DNA from: a virus
Strand: one strand, 5' to 3'
Virus record (IMG/VR): IMGVR_UViG_3300006925_000024
Span: 1 to 52,182 of that record
Length of the DNA: 52,182 nt
Made by a program: the position numbers and the translations under genes. The notes below the pieces were generated by a model, which ran no database searches, was not told the DNA's origin, and saw nothing but the letters and a program-made list of their open reading frames with translations. Positions 1 through 12,000 of the stretch are shown here, piece after piece. Position 1 is the stretch's first letter. The number at the start of each line of letters is the position of its first letter.

Positions 1-3000
1 ATACCTGATTGAGTAGCATGAGTGGTTGAGGTCATCTGCGTCGATGGGTTGGAATTTGTAATAAAATCAGTAGCAAGGTTTCTGTTTGCTATACCCGCTG
101 CTTCCTTATGATTTAGAATACCTACGTTCTTGTCAATGTCGAAGAACAAATCACCAGTTTCAGCAAGACACGGCTCAGCGTTTGACAAAGATGTGTCTGC
201 TGAAATTGAGCCGTGTAAATGTATCTGAGCGTTGAATGGGCTACTATCTAACACTCCGCTTGCAGTGTAGTCACTAATGGTAGGAGGCGCTGTGTTATCG
301 GCAATCAAAGCCTCTACGTTAGGCCCAGCGTTAGCAGGTGCTACAAAGCGGTCACTGTGGTGGAATCGTTCGTCCCATTGGGTAGTGCCTCCAGCCAACA
401 AGTAATCACCTGTAGAGGTGTAGTTGTCTCTGTCCTTTCTTGCCACCAAACTAAGTTCGCCCTCGTGGGCTACAACCAACAAAGCACGAGAGTAAGTGCC
501 TTGAGCATGAATCAACTCTTTCTGTATCTCAGGCATGTCTCGCATAACTGGTGGGTTGTTAAACTGAGCACCGTCAGCCCAGCCTACAACATATGTACCA
601 AACGCTATTGGGTCATCAACGCCGTAAGATACAGAGTCAGCCTCACTATCACCATCACTTGGGAAGTTAGTAAGACTACGACCCGGTATATCTGTTGGTG
701 GCATACTCTCAGGAGAGTTAGGTAGAGGTGTTGTGTGAGGTAGATGACCAAGTACGTTAGCACAAGATGAAGAGCCGCCATACGGTGAAAATCCAAGCAT
801 AGAGTGCCAAGCCCCAAGACCAGCGGAGAAACCACTGTCTACTGATAATGTGTTTAGATACGAATATCGCTCTCCATGCCATCCTACTGCTCCGACTGGC
901 TTTGTTCTGTCTATTGCATCAGCGATACCGCTAAAGTGCGTTGCCCCAATACCATAAGTTGTAAAGCGACTACTTGCTGAGTTATCCACCCCAATAGTTC
1001 CACTCTTTGACCATATCCATACTGTTGTTCCAACAGTGGGATTACCAGTTGTGTTTACAGCAGGGTGTGGGAGCGTTACACCACCTACATTTGAACCACT
1101 GGTGCTATTGAAAGCCGTTGAAGTATTTGCATAAATGCGCCAAGCCTCTCCGTCTTCAAAGGCTTTTAGACCTGTAAGTTTGTTATTTGATAAGTAGAAT
1201 CGACAAAACAAATCTGTACCATCTCTATAGAACGCACGACTGTGATAAGAAGCCCACGCTGATGATTTGACTGAACTACTTACAGCACCACCGTAGTCGT
1301 GATTAGCCTCTGTTCGCAACCAACCTGACGCTGGAACACGATTAGCATTTGCCTGTTCATCTACACCAGCACCAGCCAAAACTACGAGGTCAATGAAGCA
1401 ATCACCACTCTTCAAATTTGATGCACTTGATGCCGTGTTACCAAGTGTATTATGAATATAGGTAATAGTCACACCCGAGTTTGAAACATTAGGGGCGGGG
1501 TTCACTGTAACAGTGCCTCCCACTGAATCAACAGAAGCAACTACGCTGTTGGCTTGTATACCAGTTCCACTTATGGATTGACCTGCTTGTATTGTAGCGG
1601 GGAATGTTCCAGTAACGGCTATGGCTGCAACACCGCTGGTAACATTTGCAGTGAATGTAACGGGTGCTGTAACGGTTCTTACCATAGGAGTGGTGCTTAC
1701 CACGTTGTTTGAGTAACCATGACCAGCAACATCAGTGGCTCCAGTAACCGTACCAACTGGTGTTGCTCCGCCGTAAACGTCGTTTCGGATATTTGTTGTT
1801 CTCGCTTCTAACCAACCGTATCGGTCTTGACGAGTAGAGTTGCCCATTGATGGCATGAACGTACCACCAATAGCCTTGAGAGCACCTTTACCGGGAAACG
1901 TATTGATAGCAGCGCCCAGTAAGCAAGCCAACTCTTCTCCGTTCTGACAACGTGTAGCGTCTACAACAATGTATTCGTGGTCTACATCGCCATGAACTAA
2001 TGTTTCTGCTGCAAAATCAGGTGATGAACTGTTATCGTTAGAGTAAAGCATTCTTGTAGCCAAAGTTCCAGCGACTCTAAACGCAGTCTTGTTAATTTGA
2101 GTGGCTCCAGTAGCAAGCGCAACTCTTAGGCTATCGCTTTCTCTTGGTGGGTTCATAGTAATTTGATTATCCATCCAAGAACCACCGGGATGGTTGCCAT
2201 TATCCATGTGCCAACACAAATCAGAGTTCTTGACCATACCTCCGCCATAGAACATAGCGTGTCTACTGGGTTGAACGACAGCGTATGCTTTTGCTACGTC
2301 ATCTGTGAAATTGGAAGCAGTGCTGTAGTGTTCAAAGGCGTTGGTAGTGAGCGAGTTACCGTAGTTTCTACCATTCTCAGGTCGCTCTCGCAAAAATACG
2401 GTATCGGGTATACCAACTGGTGACTCCCAGTTTAACACCTGTCTGTAATGGAATCGGTGCTTAGCCAACTGTGTAGCCGCACGCTCAGGCATATATTCAC
2501 CTGTACTATTTTGAATGTGATTTGGTAGGAATGGTCTACTGTTTGTCATATTAGGAACTCTTGACCAAGTGTTACCAGTGCTTACAGCGTGACCCGGATG
2601 AGGCTCAAAGGTATTTATTGGGCTGGTTACTTCTTGTGTTAGTGGGAATGCTTGTCCCGGCCCGAAAATGATGTAGGTTGTTTTGTTTTCTACACCGTCA
2701 CGATGGTCGTTATAGCGAGCCGTTGGATGTGCGAAGCGCAACACCATAGGAGATGGCACTTGCATATGGACACCAGCAGCATATGGAGCAAGGTTAGGAT
2801 GTGTTGAACCTACACCAGCCCATGCTCCTCGCTTTAGGTCTTGAGAAAGAATGTTGTCTTTGTTGTAAACTGGTGGGTTGATGCTACCATGATGTTGCTT
2901 TAACAGTGCAGTTGCTGGGAAGAAAGCCATGATAGCGTTGCAGTCAAGCGTAGAAAAAGAGGAGAGAACTTCATTAGCATTCTGAATACCAGCAGAACCT

Positions 3001-6000
3001 GTTGGCCCGTTAGCATACGGATGTGTATTATGCTCCGAGTAATCGTTCTTAGTCCCGTCATTGATGTCTATTGTAGCACCACTAAAGCCACCACCAAAGT
3101 AGAGTGGTACATAGTTATCAGGCCCGTCACGAGCACCAGTAAAGTGAATGATTGGTAAGGAATGCACGCTACCAAGAGAGCGTTTACCAGCAAACAAATA
3201 TGCTCTTTTGTCAGCGTATTTTTGAATAACAAGTGTTTCGGCTGGACTCGGAATTGCTGAAGGCCATTTTGAACTTCGTAAGTTTTCGTCAGATAATTGG
3301 CTGAATGCCTTTTCAGAAACAAATCCACCACTGTTTACATTTTGACCCTCTGTAACCGCTGTTTCGATACCGTAACTAATAGATGTTTTATTTCCAAAAG
3401 AATCTACTCTTGTGTAATCATGAGTTTGCCCGTTTTCATAGTGATTAACAGATGCTTCTTGACCTGCTGGTTTAGCAAAATGCCACATTTCATTATCGCT
3501 GTGTAAAGCCATTATAGAAGCAGAGTGAACATTAGTCATTTTTAGCGTTGGATTATCAAGATTTGGTAGAATCAAATCACCACTTGATTCGATAAAGTTT
3601 TCACCAATCAAATTCTTGCGCCATGTGTTGGTGTTAATAGGATTGTTTTGTGAGTCTACAATGTTTGGCGTAGCGGTGTTCGCATTATGACCTCTACCCT
3701 TTGTTGTAATTTGTATGATTGTCGAAGGAATGTAACCACAGTTTATGCTACGACCTTTAGCGATTAGACCATCACCTATAGGTCTTGTACCATCTCCTCC
3801 TACTGTAACTCCGTCACCGTTTAGTTTTAGACTCTCGACTTCACCATATTCAATATGACTGGCTCTGATACCAACGTCTTGTGAAAGATTTGCTGTGAAG
3901 AAGTTCGATATAGACTCGATGTTACCTTTTGTATTGTAGGCTTTGATGCTGATTGATTCTTCTGTAATTCCCCATTCACCAAAGGTGCGACCATCAGCGG
4001 CGTACATGTCGGTGCAATCAAATGTAGTTCCCTCGTTAGGGTCTGATAAATTGATAGCAGCGGCAGTTACGGCTGCCATTAATTCATCTGTAACAAGTGT
4101 AGTCCAATTAGCGACTGGAGTTATCAAAGCGGAAATAGCATCTGTTTCTTCACCAACAACATAGTTACCGATAGTGAGTTTTGGTGCAGTGCTACTGTGA
4201 GTGTGAATTTTATGCTGAGAACTGTATGTGTCACCAGTTACACCGTGGAATACATGTGTCCCAGTTCTACCAGCATTGTTGTCTCTTGTACGGTGAGTAT
4301 AGGAAAACATGTTACCCCAGTTACCGCTAAGTGAGTTAGAGAACGTAAACGTCGCATTTGTACCACCTTGACCGACAACAGTAATTGTTTCGCCGTTCGT
4401 ATAACTACCTTCACCAAGAGAAGTAATCACAACAGCAGTAACTTCTCCACTACCGTTTGTGTCGATACTTAGTGTCATCCCGCTACCATCCCCAGTCCCT
4501 GTAGCCACTGCTCCTGATAGACCAGCACCATATCCTGAACCAGCGCTTAGTGAACTTACTTCGCCTATATCGTTGTAAGGGTCAGATAAGTGAATAACAC
4601 CGTTTTCAACAGGGAATCCCATGTAACCCAGCAAGTCGTGGTGAGGGCAATCATCGTATGGGGCATAGAGTGTAACTGTAATTGTCTTATCTGTTGTATT
4701 GTAAACAACATCTGTGTTGTAAGAAGCGTTGGGAGCAGGTGCTCCTCGCCACAAGTTACCTCTCCAATTTGCAAGCGCTGCGTTATCAGGTATGGCTGGG
4801 AATCGACCTGTTGGGTCACTTATCCCATGCATGTGCTTACCGATGGTAAATCCACCTTGCGAGCAGTCTTTGTGATTAAAGTAGACGACAATTTCATTTT
4901 CTAACGTCTTTGGTAGAAGCGTATTATCTAAAGCGAATTTTTCTCCTATGTTCTTGTAGATGTAGCGTATACCATGCTCTACTCCTCTGTGGTCTTGCAG
5001 TCGCATAGCATACATAGATGAATCACCTATACTGTCAGGAAATACCTGAGCAGTAGGAATGTGACCAGTATAAGAAGTAGCAGGGTCTGTGTTCGATACT
5101 TTTGTGAGTTGGCCGTAATCATTAGCAAGTTTATCATTACCCTTTCTACCAAAGCCCCACTGACCAGCATCGGGTGCAAAGCCGGGAATACCAGCAGAAA
5201 CAAGGCCACCGAAGTTTATTCGTGCTACAGCGTTTGTTCCTACACGTAGACCCTCTGTGAAAGAAGTGTTGAAGCCTTCAACTTCAAGCGACTCTGTGTT
5301 TAGTGTGTTGTGATTCTGACCGCTACCGCTGTGTGCTGATACGGCACGCAGTCTTGGTGTAGTAGTCTCATCGTGATTATTGGAAAATTCACCTTTTGAC
5401 GCAACTACTTGCATTGATTCATCAGGCTGTGTGTACTGTCTTAAAGAAGTAATTGGAGCAAAGGGTCTACCGTGTTTATTAAGCGGCATCGGTGCTGGGT
5501 GCATGTTTTCTCCACTCAGTTCATCAGGCAAACACCAAAATGTTCTGAACCGACCACCGTGACCAATCATAAATTCAGGCTTGTAAGGAACTTGCCCTTT
5601 GCTGTTGTCGAGCCACACCGCAAAGTTACGACCAGTAGCACCGGGAACTGTACTGTGAATAATGACTGAAAATCCTTCTTCGTTACCATCTATGTCTCTA
5701 ACAACTCGACCAAGATGAGCACGAACGTAACCCATGTGTGTTCCTTTATCGTGCGATTCAAACGCTTTATCTTCATCCCACCATACAACAGGGTCGTGAG
5801 TAGAACCAGTTGTAGCAAAATCAGCCTCACCAGCAATCTTTACGGGGTATTGTTTGTTTGTGTTGTTACTGTGTGTACGCCCTTTCTTTGCAGCAGCCTG
5901 ATTTATCATACGCACAACTTCAGTAGCCGCTGCTTCAACGCTCGTGATACCGTCTCTAACTGCAACTTCACCCAAGTCGATGGTCATTCTTCTCGTAAAG

Positions 6001-9000
6001 TCCATCTGAGTCCACTGAGGTAAATGCTGTAGTCTTGTTTCACTCATGTTAGACAGGTCAAGAGCCTCTGAACGAACGCCCTTGAGGGCAAGGAATGCTG
6101 GAATAACACGAGTCCCATCGGGTGTATCAAACAGTGTAGACGTTTCTTCGTTTCTTCTGTTCATGAAGAGTGTGAAACTACCTTTTCCATCACCGCTTAC
6201 ATTGGCAGTGGCTAATGGTAGAATGTGGAGGCTTCGGTCAGAGATAAAGATGGTATCGCCTTCTTCATAGGAAGTGTCTCCTTGTCTGTTTATGACAGCA
6301 GTAACGACTGCTGCTCCTGAGATAGTAACATCGACGGTCATACCATGACCTTGACCGTTTGTAGTTGTCTTTACGTTGTAGAATGTGCCGTTGTTATAAC
6401 CGCTACCGCCATCTTTTAGTGACAAAGACTTACCTTTTGAAACTCGATGTTGCATTAAAGCCTTAATCAAAATGTCATTGGATGAAAATAACTTTCTTGT
6501 TTTGTCATGCTCCTTATTTGCGTGATAGGGAATAGCAACTGCATTATTGGTACGAGATGTAATACTGTCACCGAGCGTGCGTTTCTTAGCCAACGGGCCA
6601 CCAGTGTGATAACCAGTATGAATAAAATGACCATGTGCTTTACCGTAAAGAGCAGCCTGAGTCATAGCAGTTGTAGCATTGACGACACTCGTATTGGTTG
6701 TGAACACTTTGAAAACTGCATTATTACCACCACCTGAAATTCTGACTTTGGCTTCACGTCCTCCTCTTGAATTGTTATAACCACTACCAGCCGTATGTAC
6801 TTGTATGTCAGTGATTTGTCCTGAAGCGGCTGTGATATTGACTCTTAGACCTGTTCCACCAGCGTTTATGCTTGTTGTCGCTACGTTAGTGGCCGTTGCA
6901 TAACCAGTTCCATTTTGTCGATGCTGAAAAGTTGCACCAATGGGCTCAAGCCTTGTTACAATTCCTGTAACTGGTTGTAGCGTCTCATTCGACATGTTGT
7001 TAGCGATATTGTGAGCGTAAGCACTTTCCATAAAGTTAGAGTGCTGATACTCTCTGATGTATTTGTTTTGAGAAGGATAACCGTTAGCAACATCTATTTG
7101 AGTGATGAATGGATTCTGAGCACCACCATTGTATTTGATAGAATAGTTGCTTAAGTCAATTTCATCTGTTCCGTCTGCTACATTGAGTGATGATGATAGT
7201 CGTTCAAAGCCTAACTCAGCAGCCTTTGGTGAGGTTTGAACTTGCATGTGTATGTCTTGGAAAGCGACGAACTCACGGTCATGCGCTACGTCATATAGTA
7301 AGACACGAGCATGACCTTCTGTAGCAAGATACGGGTCAAGATAGGCTATGGTCGGTGGGTTACTAATACCGAGATTAGTGTAGTTCAACTCAATGGTTTT
7401 ATTGACGTGCTGAACAAAGTTACGAGCCGTTTCAATACAACTATCGCCAATCAAGAAGTTTTCAAGAGGAATCGAATCACGAGGCTCTGTAGCCATGAGT
7501 CCTTGACCGCCGTTGAAGCCTTTCCAAACAAGTGCTTCATTGAGCACACCACGACTCTTAGCGAACATACCCTGAACAGCGTGAGGGTTGTTGTAGGTCA
7601 TGTTCATCCATACAGTGTCACCACGACGCAATCCACCTTGAGCATAGGGGAACAACCACGTTCTGTTTAAGCAAGCCTCTTCATCATTCTTCATCATCGA
7701 ATGACATCCAGTTCTGATGTATACCTTGTCCGAGGTGGGTGAACTACTCGCTTGAGCAATCATATTATTGAGACTGGCTAAATTATCACCAGTAACCGCC
7801 GCCTTAAGGTGAATCCGACTATCAACTGCTGGTACTGTCACTGGGTTTCCTTTAATCGCTCCTTCAACGATGTAATCAACCTGACCTAATAGCGTCACAG
7901 TAACAGCACTTCCACCGATTTCATGCTCAGCATAAATCCAATCGTTAGGTTTGACATTCAAATAAAGTGTATTGGCTTGTACAAGTTGAGATTTTGTAGC
8001 AGAGGAAAGAGCCAGCGTATCAGTCGCAGTAAGACCCGTTATCTCCCACGGCGATGAGTAAAACACGGCTCTACCAGTGTGTGATTTGTTTACGGTGTTG
8101 TCTAACTTTGTGTTGTATTTATCACTTGAAAAGAAAACATCGTAACCGTATTTTGTTAATGTTGCTACTTCGCCTTTTAGTGTATCATTCTTGAGATAAG
8201 AAGGAGTTGCGTTGTTTTCCTTTGTCATTACTATAATACTCGACAGTGTATCAAGAGAATCAGTAGGCGTCAGTCCACCACTAACCAATGTGCTTTTGTT
8301 TTTATTGCCCTCTCCAAAATATACGAATGTGTTTGTGCCAATTTCCAAACTGTAGTGAGCCTGTCCCATCTTCCATTCATAATCGGAGTTGATGTCGTTT
8401 GGTTGTCTTTCAATAGATGGAAACTTGTTTACATCTTCTTGACTCATGATAAGATGAGCAAAACCAGTATACACCGAGCCATTCATAATTGGCTCTACAC
8501 TCAGAATAGTCCCCGTTGCTCGACCACTTTGTACTCTTGCTGCGTGAGGATTTGATAGTGGCCCTGCCTTAAACTCAACTGCACTCACATACTGGCGCAA
8601 ACCATAATCGACGTTACCGCCTTGTGTTTTTACACTGGCTGAGTCATAGTAGTATTCACTTCTATTCTCGAAATCAGCAGCGACGTTGAGAGCATCTCCT
8701 TTTAGTGGGACTAAGACCTCAGAGTCGTATGAGTTACCCATAATTAGAGGTGTACCTGTTACTAATCCAGATATAAAACCCTTAGACACATAGGACTTTT
8801 CTTTTACAATTTCTATGTAACCATCAGTCGTTGGGTTATTAGAGTACATAGCCCACTCTCCTGAAGGAAGAAACACCCTACGGAACAACAATACATTATC
8901 GACATTGAAGTGTTTGGTGTTAGATGTTGTTACATCACCTGCTGGAAACATGGTTGGGTTACTGACGTAAACACGATAAGCACTTGAAAGCGTTTCAAAG

Positions 9001-12000
9001 TTTACAATGTTTGATTGATTCTTTCTTTCATTAGTAAGAATACTCTTGGCATACGCCCCGTATGCGCTTCTATCAGATGGAGGAAGGTCTTGGTATCTAC
9101 GACCAACTGGAGATGGGTTCCATGTATGAGCAGTCATAGTAGGGTCGATGTGTAGTTTTAACGAATTATCAGGGCTTGGATAACTGTTGTTCTTTTTATC
9201 AATAAAGAACTGCCCTCTAAACAAAGGAATTTCGACCAAAGCACGAGTTGAAGCAAATTGAGTTCCAAGTTGGTAATCGTGAGATACGTTGTCCATTGAT
9301 TGAAACATTCGGTCATTGACTGTTGTACCGTCTGACTGTAGATTTTCAATAAAGAAGTGTCCGTCTCCCATGATGATTTCACCAAGAGGGAAATCTTGAG
9401 ACTGTGTACCTGATAAAGCACTGGCGTCTTTACGCAAACCACTACCAATCACCCATTCTTGGAACGTAGCAACAGCGTTACCATTAGGTAAAAGGAAGCG
9501 ACGAGTAGAAACATGGGAATCAGAGAATAAGAAACAAGCACCAGTCTTACTTTGATACTCTGCGTTTGCTCCATTCTTCAAATAAATTCTACCTATTTTT
9601 GGAAAAGGATAAGTTCCCCAACTCGCTAAATCAGGAGAGTCATTATTGAGAGGAGACACTTCGATAAACTGAGTTCCGTTACTGGTACTCAAATCTACCC
9701 TTACTTTGGTAGCAAGGCAAGAGAATCCTCTTCGGCTACTGTATGGTAGATGAGCCAGTGTGCTTATGTCAAAAGATGGTTTTGTATCATATGCTCCCTG
9801 ACCTACACCTCCTAACGTGACACTAACAACGGGTGCGTTGGGGTCTATTTCTTTGACCACATGAGAGTCAGGGCTACCTGAGCCTAACTCATTGATACTT
9901 CGGGTAGAAGCAACGTCAGAAAGACCAACGCAGTGAACAAGTGTGGAGCGTCCATTTTCGTCTTCTACTTGTTCAATACCACGCAACTTAGAGCGTCCCA
10001 TCAAAAACATAACAGTGGCTATGTTGCTGGAGTTAGGTCTGTCTCTCTTAGAATAAACATACTGCAACTGATTTGTACGTGCTCTATCAGAAGGTTGAAC
10101 GAAGAAACGATGTGTAATTGTAGGACTATTCTTAATTTCAACATTGTCGATAATATCAAATATCTCGTGAATAGGAGACGCTGACGAAGTTACACCTATG
10201 TCGAATTGACCAGCACTTGGGCTACCGTGAACCGTATGAGGTGTCATGCGGTTGAACTCGGAAGATAGAGTAAGAGAGCCGCTATCCGCTACTCTTTCAA
10301 TCAGTATACGATGAAATACAGAATCGTGCTGGGCTTTTGTGGTATGAGATGCTGTTAGATTCTGAGGAGTTGTGTTCCCTACAGTTCCTGATGCTGTGAA
10401 ATTAGCAGGTGTGAGTCGTTCATCTAATTCAACATCGGCTTCAAAGCCCTCGCTAATGTCGCCTACTAACGAGTGACTGAAATTGACTGAACCTAAATTA
10501 CCTTCCTTTGACTTTCCGACATCAATGTAACCACCAGCGGCATAGAGTGTAGCGTTACCAGCAGCGACATCGGTTGCTATATCGTCGTAAACATACACAC
10601 CACTGGAGACTACATAATTCGACGCTGGTACTGTTTTTTCAATCATGAGCATTGGTGCTGTTTTACTCATTGAAGCCCCTGTGAAATCAATAGCGTTGTA
10701 ATGAACTTCGACATACGGAGCAAGCCCACGACTGGCAAGTGTAGGAACGTGCAATAAGGCTACACGACTATCTCTTGATGGGTGCAAGTGAAACTTACGA
10801 ACATTTGCATCAATGTTGTTCATGTCTTGAGGCACTGGCCCTTTCAAAACAAACGGAAGTGGGTCAAAGTCGTTGCTTGTAGCACTTGCACCGCCAAGTG
10901 CTATCAGCGTTCTGTCTGCTCCGCTTAGCCCATTAGAGACAATCTCGTGGACAATACTGTCATTGACCACTCTTAAAGTTTCAAAAGATGCTGTGTCTTT
11001 GTAGTAATCAACTTGAGAGTTGATAGGGAACATTGAGTCAATACCTTTTGAAGCAGCATCATATGTTAGGGTAAGAATATCAGAATTACCAGCCTGTTGG
11101 TCAAGCGTTTCTTCATTGGCACGAGGCATCAGTCTAAGGTAATGATGCCCTTGAACATGGTTGAGCGTATGACGACCTGAGTGTCCTATCTGAAAACTTT
11201 CATCTAAATCGGTAGGCCAAGCCACCGCAAACGGGTTATTTGTATCGACAGCAGTTGTAGACATGCGGCTGGAATACACCATAGCGTGTTGCTCGTATTG
11301 ACCCTCATCAATCAACATCTGACCTGCTCTGTCAATCAACTGTGTAGCAAGATGAGGTGGCTGATATGGACGACCAGTGCCGTTTTCAATCAGACAATCG
11401 GCTGAGATTACAACGAATGAGTTTGCTCCGTTAGCCGGTGTGTGTGTAGAATGTAAAATAGGTCGCAGTCCATTTGTATTGGTTGTTGTTTTGAAATCCA
11501 AGTGAATACTCGATACCAATAATTTACCATTGTTGATGTCTATGCTATGGAGTCTTACACGCTCAGGTGGTTTACCGTTTGGCTTCTTTGAGTCTTGATT
11601 GATTGAGCCGGGATTGATGAGGAGATTGTAAGGAACGTGAGGTACGAGATGATTGATAGTTGTACCGGGTGTACTGTATCTGTCGATAACAGAGTAGTCA
11701 CCAGTTGAGTATGGAGAGACTGTAAAATCAACAGAAGAGTCAGTAATTGTTTTACCAGTCAAAGCGTCAGCCAAAGCCTGTGCATCAGTAGAATCAATAG
11801 CAAGGAGAGTGAGGTTGCTATCTGCTGAGGTGCCGGTAATAGTGTAGACATCTTTCAACGGAGTCACTGGCTCTTCAAATCTATACAACGATACCGTCTT
11901 ATCACCAACCATTGATGGGTTACGAGTTGTCATCTCGTTGCTAAACGATGAAGAGACATGAATACCCTCGATTACGCCTCTAAATTCACCACCTTTACCA

